Positions 24,640 to 34,700 of a DNA stretch of 64,000 nucleotides are shown here, in pieces. Numbering within the stretch: position 1 is the first letter of the stretch; each line of letters begins with the position of its first letter. The stretch is from Asinibacterium sp. OR53 (GTDB lineage Bacteria > Bacteroidota > Bacteroidia > Chitinophagales > Chitinophagaceae): NCBI RefSeq assembly GCF_000515315.1, contig NZ_KI911562.1, forward strand, positions 1,198,505-1,262,504, written 5' to 3'. A program made the translations under genes and the position numbers. The notes under the pieces are model-generated. The model did not search any database, had not been told where the DNA came from, and saw nothing but the letters and a program-made list of their open reading frames with translations.

Positions 24640-26697
24640 ATGAAAAAAGCAATCGTAATACTATACTTACTCCTTCCCACAACAATCATTCTTGCGCAGG
24701 AAAAAACCGATACCGTTAAAACAGTCCCTGTCCCAGTAAAAAAAGATACTATTCTTCCTCAACCCAGAAAAGACACAACCCTCACTCCCTCGAAAAAACC
24801 ATTCGAAGGCGAATCGGAAGTAATCGTTGTTTCTTCCTCACGCACCAACTCGCGCATTGAAGACCTGCCTACCAAAGTAGAAGTACTGGGCGCCGAAGAA
24901 ATGCACGAAGAGAATGGCATCAAGCCAGGCAATATTGTTAGCTTATTGGGCGATATCGCAGGCATACAAATACAGCAAACCAATGCCGCCACCGGCAATG
25001 CCGATATGCGCATACAAGGATTGCAGGGAAAATATACGCAGCTACTGCGCGATGGTATTCCGCTGTTCGGAGGCTACTCGGGCAGCTTTAGCATTTTGCA
25101 GATACCACCGCTCGATCTGCAACAAGTAGAACTGGTAAAAGGTTCGAGCTCTACTTTGTATGGTGGCGGTGCCATCGCCGGTATGCTCAACCTGGTATCT
25201 AAAAAACCTAAGCTGGGTGCACCGGAGAGAAGTTTCACACTTAACCGTTCTACGCTGAAAGAAAATAACCTGAACTTTTTCTTCTCGGGAAGGAATCAAA
25301 AAGCCGGTTATACCCTTTTTGCAGGTAGTACAAATCAAAAAGCAGTTGACGTAAACAATGATGGCTTTTCAGATGTACCCCAGGTAAGAAGCGTATTCAT
25401 TCACCCTCGCGTGTTTTTATACGGGGGAGAAAAGTCCACCGTGATATTGGGTTACACACTCAACTACGAAGACCGCAAAGGCGGCGATATGAAAGTGCTC
25501 GACAAAACAGCCGGTCCGCAAAATCAATTCTTCATACAAAACAAAAGCCTGCGCAATGTGGCCGATATTATCTGGGAGCAGCAACTGCCCAACAGCGCAC
25601 AACTCACGGCCAAAGCGAGTGCCAGTTTTTTCAACCGCGATGTAACCACCAATGTTTTTGGCATGAAGGGCAACCAGTTGAGCTGGTACAGTGAAGTAGC
25701 TTATTCGCAGCGAAAAGGACAACACAACTATGTAATGGGCATCAACTTCAACGGCGATGATTTTAAAAAACAACAGCCCGACAGTAGCCTCATACCCAAC
25801 GAATCATCCAATACCCTTGGCTTTTTTGCACAAGACGACTGGAAGTTCGCCAACGCTTTCACCTTACAAAGCGGGATAAGGGTAGATGCCAATAACAGCT
25901 ACGGTACTTTCATGCTCCCCCGCTTATCGCTCATGTATAAAATGAACCGGAACATTACCATGCGTTTAGGAGGCGGCCTGGGTTACAAAACGCCCACACT
26001 TTTCAATACAGAACTCGATGAGAGAGATTATCATTATCTCTCCGGTTATGCTACAGGTATTAAAGCAGAGCGGTCTGCCGGCGCGAATTTCGATATCAAC
26101 TATAAACGCAACATGGGCGAATGGAACCTCACCATCAACCAATCATTCTTCTACAACCGCATCAACCAGCCGTTGCTGCTCGACAGCATGGGAACAACAC
26201 CTGCGATACTCCGGTATCAAAATGCCGGCGCTCCTATTGAAACCACCGGTTTTGAAACCTATATACAAGCCAAGGAAGACGAACTGGAACTATACCTGGG
26301 TTATGTGTACACAGATGCCAGAAGAAAATACGATGCAGTAAATACAACACTGCCCCTGATTGCGCGACACAAACTGGCTACCATCATTGCCTATGAGTTC
26401 ACTGAAAAATTCAAAGCAGGTTTTGAAACAGCCTATACCGGTGTGCAGCACCTCGACAATGGGCAAACCACTACACCCTACGTTTTCATGGCAGCGATGC
26501 TGGGATATAAAATAGGCAAAGCCTCCTTCGTGCTGAACTGCGAAAACCTGTTAGATTATCGCCAGAGCAAAAACAGCCCGGTAGTGTTCCCGCCCTATAC
26601 CAATCCACGCTTCCCCGAAATATGGGCGCCATTGGAAGGAAGGGTGTTGAACCTTTCGATGTATGTGAAGTTTAATACGCGATCTCACGCCTTATAA
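24640..26697 (+). CDS. TonB-dependent outer-membrane receptor
   Basis: The 685-residue protein has a signal peptide (1-19, ending TTIILAQ), a Pro/Lys-rich linker (about 25-55), a plug domain (about 65-180, with LPTKVEVLGAEEMHE, MRIQGLQGKYTQLLRDGIPL and VELVKGSSSTLYGGGAIAGM) and a C-terminal beta barrel of about 500 residues. It imports a scarce substrate energised by TonB. Its size and lack of a carboxypeptidase-like N-terminal domain fit metal, siderophore or cobalamin receptors better than SusC-type glycan receptors; the substrate is unknown. No SusD-like partner is adjacent. Confidence 0.92.
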   Translation: MKKAIVILYLLLPTTIILAQEKTDTVKTVPVPVKKDTILPQPRKDTTLTPSKKPFEGESEVIVVSSSRTNSRIEDLPTKVEVLGAEEMHEENGIKPGNIVSLLGDIAGIQIQQTNAATGNADMRIQGLQGKYTQLLRDGIPLFGGYSGSFSILQIPPLDLQQVELVKGSSSTLYGGGAIAGMLNLVSKKPKLGAPERSFTLNRSTLKENNLNFFFSGRNQKAGYTLFAGSTNQKAVDVNNDGFSDVPQVRSVFIHPRVFLYGGEKSTVILGYTLNYEDRKGGDMKVLDKTAGPQNQFFIQNKSLRNVADIIWEQQLPNSAQLTAKASASFFNRDVTTNVFGMKGNQLSWYSEVAYSQRKGQHNYVMGINFNGDDFKKQQPDSSLIPNESSNTLGFFAQDDWKFANAFTLQSGIRVDANNSYGTFMLPRLSLMYKMNRNITMRLGGGLGYKTPTLFNTELDERDYHYLSGYATGIKAERSAGANFDINYKRNMGEWNLTINQSFFYNRINQPLLLDSMGTTPAILRYQNAGAPIETTGFETYIQAKEDELELYLGYVYTDARRKYDAVNTTLPLIARHKLATIIAYEFTEKFKAGFETAYTGVQHLDNGQTTTPYVFMAAMLGYKIGKASFVLNCENLLDYRQSKNSPVVFPPYTNPRFPEIWAPLEGRVLNLSMYVKFNTRSHAL

Positions 26698-26792
26698 ATA
26701 GCTTAAAATTTAACTGATCTGTTGTAATGATTTTCTGTACTACCAATAATTAAGCCAGTTAGAGGTTTCCGCGACAAAAAATATACTTTCGT

Positions 26793-26855
26793 GACAAATA
26801 TACCATTTGAGCGGCAAAATATTGTCTATTTTGTCGCTCAAATGGTATATTTGTC
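26793..26855. promoter_or_regulatory. 29-bp near-perfect inverted repeat upstream of the Fic gene
   Basis: Arms 26793-26821 and 26827-26855 are inverted copies with one mismatched pair around a 5-base spacer; the core is GACAAATATACCATTTGAGC. Further partial copies of the GACAAA/TTTGTC half-site flank it (GCGACAAA at 26771-26778 and TTTGTCGTTCAAAT at 26850-26863). It ends 38 bp before the Fic start codon, so it can be an operator array or a 5' mRNA hairpin. Confidence 0.6.
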
Positions 26856-26893
26856 GTTCAAATCGGCTTAAGTACAATTAATCTGGAAATGAT

Positions 26894-28267
26894 ATGGACA
26901 AGATCACAACGACTCAAGAATTGGCTCGCATTGAAACCGCGCTTGCACAATTTTCCGAAGGGGCATCCATTGAGAACATTAAAAACGCCCTCAATCCGCC
27001 TATTGGGAAAAGAACTTTGCAAAGACGATTAGTAAAGCTGCAAGAGATCGGCGTTGTTTCAATATCCGGCCGGAATAAGGCAACCCGTTACCACCTTATT
27101 CGCGCCAAAGAAGAAAAAATAGAGAATATTTCAAAAGAGCATAGCATTCCTCTCTCGCCGGAAGCAGAAGAAATCATAAAGATTATTACGCAACCTGAAA
27201 ACATGAGAGAGCCTGTTGCCTACAACATAGACTTTCTTATGTCGTATCGCCCGAATGTAGATTCGTATTTGAGCGATGCTGAAAAAAATAAACTCGCTGA
27301 ACTTGGAAAGACAACGGGATTAGATCAACCCGCAGGAACTTACGCGAAAAATATCCTGCAGAGGCTTTTGATTGATCTCGCTTGGAACTCAAGCCGCCTT
27401 GAAGGGAATACATACAGCCTTCTTGAAACGCAACGCCTTCTCGCTTTGGGAAAAGCTGCCGAAGATAAAACGGCAGAAGAAGCCCAAATGATCCTGAATC
27501 ACAAGGAAGCCATTGAGTTTATTGTTCGTTTTGCTGATGAAGTTCACTTTAGCCATTATTTTGTTTCAGGGTTACACGCGCTTCTGTCAAACAACCTGAT
27601 GGCAGACCCAGACGCATCAGGTCGCCTTCGCACAATTGGGGTAGGCATTGGCCGCTCTGTTTATATGCCCTTGGAGATCCCTCAACAGATCGAAGAAATG
27701 TTCGGGATTATCCTGCATAAAGCAGACCAGATTGAAAACCCGTTTGAGCAATCGTTTTTCGTTTCTGTTCATCTGCCTTACTTGCAACCCTTCGAGGATG
27801 TAAACAAGCGTGTCTCGCGCCTTGCCGCGAATATCCCGCTTATCAAACATAATCTTTCACCTTTGTCCTTTGTTGGTGTTCCAAAGGGTGTTTATATCTA
27901 TGGGCTTCTCGGCATTTATGAATTCAACAGAATAGAAGTTCTCAAAGACGTTTTTATGTGGGCTTACGCGCGTTCCGCCGCACGTTATGCAGCTTTGCGC
28001 CAAACCGTCGGCAAGCCCGACCCTTTCGTGTCAAAATACAGGCAGGAAATCAGAAGCCTCGTTTCAGAGATCGTTTTGAACGCTCTTCCTTATGAAGAAG
28101 CCATACAGAAAATAAAACAAGCGGCGGAACAACTGCCAGAAGAAGATCGTGTTCGATTTACCGAGATCATTGACACGGATTTGATGAATCTGAAAGAGAA
28201 CAATATCGCGCGTTACTTTATCCGCCCTTCCGAGTTTAGGGTGTGGAAAGAGAAATGGGAACTTTAA
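26894..28267 (+). CDS. Fic-domain protein with N-terminal winged helix
   Basis: The 457-residue protein begins with a winged-helix-like region (about 1-70: SIENIKNALNPPIGKRTLQR, VKLQEIGVVSISGRNKATRYH) followed by a Fic domain. The Fic motif reads QPFEDVNKRVSR at 298-309 instead of HPFxxGNGRxxR, so the usual catalytic His is Gln and the GNGR loop is VNKR. An inhibitory-helix-like SSRLEGN (166-172) is present. Proteins with this variant motif occur in a known Fic subgroup; AMP transfer by this one is doubtful. The winged helix and the upstream repeat suggest self-regulation. Its end overlaps the convergent hydrolase gene by 4 bp. Confidence 0.82.
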   Translation: MDKITTTQELARIETALAQFSEGASIENIKNALNPPIGKRTLQRRLVKLQEIGVVSISGRNKATRYHLIRAKEEKIENISKEHSIPLSPEAEEIIKIITQPENMREPVAYNIDFLMSYRPNVDSYLSDAEKNKLAELGKTTGLDQPAGTYAKNILQRLLIDLAWNSSRLEGNTYSLLETQRLLALGKAAEDKTAEEAQMILNHKEAIEFIVRFADEVHFSHYFVSGLHALLSNNLMADPDASGRLRTIGVGIGRSVYMPLEIPQQIEEMFGIILHKADQIENPFEQSFFVSVHLPYLQPFEDVNKRVSRLAANIPLIKHNLSPLSFVGVPKGVYIYGLLGIYEFNRIEVLKDVFMWAYARSAARYAALRQTVGKPDPFVSKYRQEIRSLVSEIVLNALPYEEAIQKIKQAAEQLPEEDRVRFTEIIDTDLMNLKENNIARYFIRPSEFRVWKEKWEL

Positions 28268-29559
28268 TCCGTTTGCAACGCCTGGTACACCAGCACCTTG
28301 AATTTTTCACCAATATCTCCATGAGAATTAGGAAACTGCTGCAACACAAACTGTGCCGTGATCTTTTCCTGCGGGTCTATCCAATAAGTAGAACTGAACA
28401 TACCACCCCAACTGAAAGTACCGGGCGGGGAAGTGCTCCTGCCACTGGCGGCATCGGTAACAATTTCAAAACCCAACCCGAATTTGGTAAGGCGCGATCC
28501 GTTCACATACAGGTCGCCGATCTGGTTTTGCGTCATGAGCCGTATAGAATGCGCACTCAGTATCCTTTTGCCGTTAAGCATGCCGCCATTCATGAGGCTT
28601 TCCATGAAAAGGGTATAATCGTAAGCAGTAGATACCAGTCCGCCGCCACCGGAATAAAACTTCCCATCGGGGTCAAGCGGGTAATCGCGGTAAAACTCGC
28701 CATTGATACCTATTTTCGGTTCCATGTTCACCACATGCTTGCTCTTATCTTCCGAATGCAGCATGGCCAGGCGGTTGTACTTTTCTTTGGGCAGGTAGAA
28801 ATAAGAGTCCTTCATACCCAGCGGCTCAAAAATATGTTCCCGGAAATACTCAGCGAGACTTTGTCCGCTCAGTACTTCTACCAGGTAACCGAGTACATCG
28901 GTGTTCAGTCCGTACGTGAAATGCTCTCCCGGCTGGTGCATCAACGGAAGATGTGCCAGCCGCTCAATGTTCTCGGCAGAAGTGCCGTTTAACAAACCGA
29001 TGCCGCCCACCACGCCGGCTTTGGCATAGATGGCATTGCCAACGGGCGTACCGATTTGCGCATAAGAAATGCCCGAAGTATGGGTAAGCAGGTCGCGGAT
29101 GGTAACCTCCCGTTTAGCAGGTACAGTAGTATAACTGGAATCGGTTTTATTGAACTGATTAAGTACCGTAGGGTTTTTAAACCCGGGAATGTATTTGGAG
29201 ATGGGATCATCGAGCAGCAACCTGCCTTCTTCATATAATTGCATGATGGCCACGCTGGTAATAGCTTTGGTTTGCGAAGCGATACGGAAAATGGCGTCTT
29301 TCTCCAGTTTCTTGTGCTGCTCCTTATCGTCATAACCCAAGGCCTTATAATATATCGTATGTCCGTTATGGGTAACAAGCGCAACGGCGCCGGCGATCCA
29401 TCCGCTATCGATGTATTGCTGGATCAGTTTGTCGATCCTTTGTAAACGTTCAGCAGAAAAGCTTTTGTTTTCGGGGATTGCTACGGATGCAGCAATTTGT
29501 GCTGATATGGTTTGATAAGAACAAACAACCAGCAACAGGCATGCAATGGCTTTTTTCAT
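28264..29559 (-). CDS. Serine hydrolase of the beta-lactamase/PBP4-like family
   Basis: The 431-residue protein has a signal peptide (MKKAIACLLLVVCSYQTISA) and a class C-like serine hydrolase domain: the nucleophile motif S95-Q-T-K98 within FRIASQTKAIT, YGLN at 216-219 and a C-terminal GLGFEIV...FSWGGMFSS region. Members are esterases, D-amino peptidases or lactamases; the substrate is unknown. It is probably periplasmic and followed in the same direction downstream of purN (17 bp apart), but the pairing is likely incidental. Confidence 0.88.
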   Translation of the reverse strand: MKKAIACLLLVVCSYQTISAQIAASVAIPENKSFSAERLQRIDKLIQQYIDSGWIAGAVALVTHNGHTIYYKALGYDDKEQHKKLEKDAIFRIASQTKAITSVAIMQLYEEGRLLLDDPISKYIPGFKNPTVLNQFNKTDSSYTTVPAKREVTIRDLLTHTSGISYAQIGTPVGNAIYAKAGVVGGIGLLNGTSAENIERLAHLPLMHQPGEHFTYGLNTDVLGYLVEVLSGQSLAEYFREHIFEPLGMKDSYFYLPKEKYNRLAMLHSEDKSKHVVNMEPKIGINGEFYRDYPLDPDGKFYSGGGGLVSTAYDYTLFMESLMNGGMLNGKRILSAHSIRLMTQNQIGDLYVNGSRLTKFGLGFEIVTDAASGRSTSPPGTFSWGGMFSSTYWIDPQEKITAQFVLQQFPNSHGDIGEKFKVLVYQALQTD

Positions 29560-29576
29560 GGTATTAAGATAGACTT

Positions 29577-30167
29577 TTATTCTTCATACTGCCGTACCAC
29601 TTCTTCCACCACCCGGGGAAAATGCCGGTGTTCCAGTACATGCACTTTTTGAGCCAGGCTTTCGGGCGTATCGCCTGGTTCAACAACACAAGTGGCCTGG
29701 AAAATAGGCGCTCCCTCATCAAAATGCTCATTTACATAATGTATGGTAATGCCGCTTTCTTTTTCACCGGCGGCGATTACCGCTTCGTGCACATGCCTGC
29801 CATACATGCCCTTACCCCCGTATTTGGGCAAAAGGGCCGGATGTATATTAATGATGCGGTTGGGATAAGCCTGAATGAGGGCCGCGGGGACCTTCCAGAG
29901 AAAACCGGCCAGCACAATGAACCCGATCTCCCGTTGTTTCAGGGCAGCTACATAGGCATCACCCCTGAAAAAAGGCTCTTTTTCAATCAATAATACCGGA
30001 ACCTGGTGATGGGCGGCTATGTTTACCACTCCGGCATCAGGTTTGTTGCAAACTACCAGCGCCACTTTTACACGGGGATGACCGGTAAAATGTTCGATGA
30101 TCTTTTCGGCATTGGAGCCGGCACCCGAAGCAAAAATGGCGATACGAATGGGAGAGGGATTGAACAT
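29577..30167 (-). CDS. purN: Phosphoribosylglycinamide formyltransferase
   Basis: The 196-residue protein has the GART signature: IAIFASGAGSNAEKIIEHF near the N-terminus and the catalytic N107-I-H109 and D150 in IINIHPALLPKYGGKG and VNEHFDEGAPI. It transfers a formyl group from 10-formyl-THF to GAR in the third step of purine synthesis. The length is normal. It starts a leftward pair with the serine hydrolase gene; upstream (30168-30399) is the divergent promoter region shared with the respiratory operon. Confidence 0.93.
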   Translation of the reverse strand: MFNPSPIRIAIFASGAGSNAEKIIEHFTGHPRVKVALVVCNKPDAGVVNIAAHHQVPVLLIEKEPFFRGDAYVAALKQREIGFIVLAGFLWKVPAALIQAYPNRIINIHPALLPKYGGKGMYGRHVHEAVIAAGEKESGITIHYVNEHFDEGAPIFQATCVVEPGDTPESLAQKVHVLEHRHFPRVVEEVVRQYEE

Positions 30168-30391
30168 GCATCAAAAATGCTATAAAACCTGCTTTCTGTA
30201 AAATAAAATCGAAAATGAAGCACAAAAAACCATCAATCGATTGATATACTATTGAATAACTGAATATGATTAGCGCTTCTTGCATCATTCTACACTAAAA
30301 CGCCTGACATAAACATTCCGTAAAAAGAAATAAAAGCAGCCAAATTCGCTGAAACTCAAGCCAGATGCGAGTAAATAATTTTTTGAGAAGG

Positions 30392-30424
30392 TTTGGTTTT
30401 TGTCAGCTACGTGTCATATTTTTG
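30392..30424 (+). promoter_or_regulatory. Bacteroidota-type promoter of the act-cox operon
   Basis: TATTTTTG (30417-30424) matches the -7 consensus TAnnTTTG, with TTTG at 30392-30395 as -33 box and a 21-base spacer. The predicted transcript would begin some 40 bases before the actA ATG at 30472, which also argues against the longer frame that begins with TTG at 30400. The rest of 30168-30390 is AT-rich without a gene. Confidence 0.55.
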
Positions 30425-30471
30425 CAGCCGTTCACGGATATTTTTCCACACCAAGAACCACGTTTGTGAAT

Positions 30472-31722
30472 ATGATATCTCTTAGTCGTATAGCCAAAAC
30501 CAGTTTCCTCAGTGCAGTTCTTTTAATGGGCCTTTCTTTAGTGAATCCCGCCTCCGCACAGGATGGTAAGACCGTTTTTAATACCAATTGCGCCTCCTGT
30601 CACGCAGTAAATAAAAAACTGACCGGTCCTGCCCTGGCTGGTGTGGAAGATCGCTGGTCCGACAGGAAAAAGATACATGCATGGGTACACAATCCTGCAG
30701 GTTTTGCCAAAACCGACGCGTATGCGGCCAACCTGATGAAGGAGTACAGTCCTACTGTAATGACCGGCTTCCCGAACCTGTCTGACAAAGAGATCGACGC
30801 CGTACTGGATTATATCAAAACTGTTCCCGCTGCCGGCGCAGCAGGCGCCGCTAACCCGGCTGCCGATGCCAAAACCAGTGAAGGCGATAATAGCCTCCTT
30901 TTCGGCGTTCTCACCCTGATCCTGGCCGTTGTAGCCCTGATCTTATTACAGGTGAACTCGAACCTGAAAAAACTGGCCGATAAGCACGAAGGCCACGATA
31001 CCGCCGAACCCATTCCTTTCTGGAAGAACAAGAGCTATATTGCCATGCTCACCGTGATCCTGTTCGTGATCGGTGGTTATTTTGTGTCGAAAGGCGCGAT
31101 GGCACTGGGCCGCAGCAAAGATTACCAACCCGAACAACCTATTTTCTACTCGCATAAAGTACACGCAGGCATCAACCAGATCAACTGCCAGTATTGCCAT
31201 ATCGGTGTATACCAGGGCAAACAGGCCACCATTCCTTCGGTGAACATCTGTATGAACTGCCACAAAGCCATCAACGAATACAAAGGCGAAAAGATCTTCA
31301 ACGAAGCCGGCGACGAAGTGAACGGAACAGCAGAGATCCAGAAATTATACAAATATGCAGGTTATGAGCCCGGCAAACCCTGGGACGAAACCAAAGCCAA
31401 ACCCATTGAATGGGTGCGCATCCACAACCTGCCCGACCATGTTTATTTCAACCACTCACAGCACGTGAAAGCAGGCCAGGTAGCTTGTCAGACCTGCCAC
31501 GGTGAGATCACCAAGATGGCCGAAGTGAAGCAGTTTGCCGACCTGAGCATGGGCTGGTGTATCAACTGCCACCGCGAAACACAGGTGCAGTTCAAAGACA
31601 ACGGATTCTACAGCATTTATGAGAAATACCACCAGGACCTGAAGAGCGGAAAGATCGATAGCGCCAAAGGTATTACCGTAGAGAAGATCGGCGGTACAGA
31701 GTGTCAGAAATGTCACTACTAG
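30472..31722 (+). CDS. actA: Alternative Complex III subunit A, multihaem cytochrome c
   Basis: From the ATG at 30472 the protein has 416 residues, a signal peptide (ending VNPASAQ) and six CxxCH motifs: CASCH near the N-terminus, then after a membrane segment CQYCH, CMNCH, CQTCH, CINCH and CQKCH at the very C-terminus. The last five form the pentahaem core of ActA, which carries electrons from the quinol-oxidising site. The N-terminal domain is a separate monohaem cytochrome c fused in front. It is the first gene of the respiratory operon; actB follows after 76 bp. Confidence 0.9.
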   Translation: MISLSRIAKTSFLSAVLLMGLSLVNPASAQDGKTVFNTNCASCHAVNKKLTGPALAGVEDRWSDRKKIHAWVHNPAGFAKTDAYAANLMKEYSPTVMTGFPNLSDKEIDAVLDYIKTVPAAGAAGAANPAADAKTSEGDNSLLFGVLTLILAVVALILLQVNSNLKKLADKHEGHDTAEPIPFWKNKSYIAMLTVILFVIGGYFVSKGAMALGRSKDYQPEQPIFYSHKVHAGINQINCQYCHIGVYQGKQATIPSVNICMNCHKAINEYKGEKIFNEAGDEVNGTAEIQKLYKYAGYEPGKPWDETKAKPIEWVRIHNLPDHVYFNHSQHVKAGQVACQTCHGEITKMAEVKQFADLSMGWCINCHRETQVQFKDNGFYSIYEKYHQDLKSGKIDSAKGITVEKIGGTECQKCHY

Positions 31723-31798
31723 AACAGTAACAAAAAACACACAAAGAACGAGGCAGGTAAGCCGGTAACGGCGGGCCGCCAACTGTCAACTAATAATT

Positions 31799-34700
31799 AT
31801 GGAGCAAAAAAAGCACTGGCAAAGTTTTGGAGAGCTGAATCAGTCTGAAGCTTACAATAAAGACGTAAAAGACGAATTCAGGGAAGAACTGCCGTTTGTT
31901 GGCGATGAAAGCAAAAGCTTCCTTGACGCCAAAGCGCCACGCAGGGACTTTTTGAAATACCTGGGATTCAGCACCGCCGCTGCCGCTGTGGCCGCGAGTT
32001 GCGAAATGCCTGTAAAGAAAGCCATCCCGTTTGCGAATAAACCGGAAGACATTGTTCCCGGTGTTTCCAATTATTATGCTACCACTTATGTGCAGGATGG
32101 AGATGTAGTGAGTGTGCTGGCCAAAGTGCGCGACGGTCGCCCTATCAAGATCGAGGGCAACGAACTGAGTCCCATCACCCAGGGCGGTACTTCTGCCCGT
32201 GCACAGGCTTCGGTGCTCGACCTCTATGATACCGCGCGCCTGCGCTTCCCCACCATCGATGGTAAAGAAGTAACTTTTGAAGCGATTGATAAAGCGGTGG
32301 CCGCTTCTTTGAACGGTCCCGTAGTAGTACTTACCAGCACCGTGGTTTCTCCTTCCACCAAAGAAGCGATCAACCAGCTGCTGGCCAAATATCCCGGCAG
32401 CCGCCACGTTACTTATGATGCGGTTTCTTATTCAGCCCTGTTGCTGGCCAATGAGGCATCTTACGGTGTAAGAGGCATTCCTTCTTACCGCTTCGACAAA
32501 GCAAAAGCGATCGTAAGCCTCGATGCCGATTTCCTCGGCACCTGGTTGAGCCCGGTTGAATTTGCCAAACAATATGCTACCGGCAAAAAGATCAACGAGA
32601 AAAATCCGGAGATGAGCAAGCACATTCATTTTGAAAGCCTGGCCAGTCTCACCGGTTCCAACGCAGATGAAAAATATTTGCACCGCCCCTCTGAAACAGG
32701 TGCGGTAGCAGTAGCCCTGCTCAACGCCGTTAACGGCCAGGGTGCAACAGGCATCAGCGATGCCAAACTGAAAGCAGCTATTGAAAAAGCAGCCAAAGAA
32801 CTGAACGCCAACAAAGGTGCAGCGCTGGTAGTCAGCGGCAGCAACGATGTGAACGTGCAAACAGTGGTGAACGCCATCAACAATGCGATCAACGCGAATG
32901 GTACCACCATCGACTGGTCGGTACTGAACAATACCCGCCAGGGCATCGACGCCGATTTTGTGAAACTGGTGGAAGACATGAATGCAGGTGCGGTAAACAC
33001 CCTGCTGGTCTACGGCGCCAACCCCGCGTATAGCTGGTTTGATGCAGATAAGTTCAAAGCCGGACTGAAAAAAGTAAAAACGACTATTTCTTTCGCCGGT
33101 AAAGTAGATGAGACCGCAGAGCTCTGCAAATTCGTAGCGCCCGATCATCACTATTTGGAAAGCTGGGGCGATGCAGAAGCCAAGACCGGTCATTTCTCAC
33201 TCATCCAGCCTACTATCTATCCTTTGTTCAAAACACGCCAGTGGCAAGACAGCCTGCTCAAATGGAGCGGCGCTTCTACCGATTACCTGGCTTACCTCAA
33301 AAATTACTGGAGCACCAAACTGGGTGGCACTACCGGATGGGATAAAGCACTGCAAGACGGTGTGATCAACCCCACTGGAGAAACAGCTGCTAAAGCTGCC
33401 AGCTATAACGGCGCTTCACTGGCCAATGCCGTATCGGCTATCGGTGCTGCTAAAAAAGGTGGAAAGGTAGAGTTGGTATTGTATGAAAAAATAGCCATCG
33501 GAGCCGGACAGGGCGCTTCCAACCCCTGGTTACAGGAAATGCCCGACCCCATTACCCGTGCTACCTGGGATAACTACGTGATTGTTTCACCTGCTATGGC
33601 CAGGACATTGCTCGACATCGACCTCAACAACGGCGGTCAGGCAGACAGCTACGAAGTGAACCCACCCAAGAAAGTGGTAAAAGTTACTGTTGGCAATAAG
33701 AGCATTGAATTACCCACCCTGATCATCCCCGGCACCCACCCCGATACCATCGGTATCGCAGTAGGTTATGGCCGCAGTGAGAAGATCGGTCTGTCTGCTG
33801 CCAATGTAGGTAAGAATGCATTCACCCTCGCTTCGCTCAGCAATGGCGTGGTGAACTTCGATAACAACGATGTTACGATCACTGTAACAGGCGAAAAATA
33901 CCCGGTTGCGCTTACGCAAACACACAGCCGCTACGATACCACACAAGGTAACCGTACCGAAGTGATGAAAGAGCTGACGCTGGCTGAGTACAAAGCACAT
34001 CCTGCAGAAATACGTGAAGACCGCGATAAAGAATTGCAACCGTTTGGCGGACTGGCCGAATATGAAAAGCAGGGTACCATCTATCCTGTATATGAAAGGC
34101 CGGGCATCAAATGGGGCATGAGCGTAGACCTCAACAGTTGTACCGGTTGCGGCGCCTGCGTGGTGGCTTGTACTGCCGAGAACAACGTAGCAGTAGTAGG
34201 TAAACCCGAAGTACTGCGCGGACATGAAATGCAGTGGCTGCGTATCGACCGCTACTACAGCGGCGACATGGACAACCCGAATGTGGTGTTCCAGCCGCTG
34301 ATGTGTCAGCATTGCGATAACGCACCTTGTGAGAACGTTTGTCCGGTAGCCGCTACCAACCACAGCAGCGAAGGTTTGAACCAGATGGCTTATAACCGTT
34401 GCGTAGGTACCCGTTATTGCGCCAATAACTGTCCGTTTAAAGTACGCCGTTTCAACTGGGCCGATTATACCGGTGCCGACAGTTTCCCCGATAACCAAAA
34501 GGGTATTGTGAACGATGTGGTATTGAACATGAGCGACGACCTCACCCGCATGGTACTGAACCCCGATGTTACAGTACGTTCACGCGGTGTGATCGAAAAA
34601 TGTTCCTTCTGCGTACAGCGTTTGCAGGAAGCCAAGCTGAAAGCCAAGCGCGAAAGCAGGCCGATGGTAGACAGCGATATCAAAGTGGCTTGTCAGCAGG

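Noticed and set aside
30400..30471. TTG start for ActA adding 24 residues
   Set aside because: The segment contains the TAnnTTTG promoter box, and a normal signal peptide begins at the ATG at 30472.
32432..34498. Long minus-strand frames of 253 and 262 codons under actB
   Set aside because: They are antisense shadows of a conserved respiratory gene; codon bias of actB explains the lack of stops.
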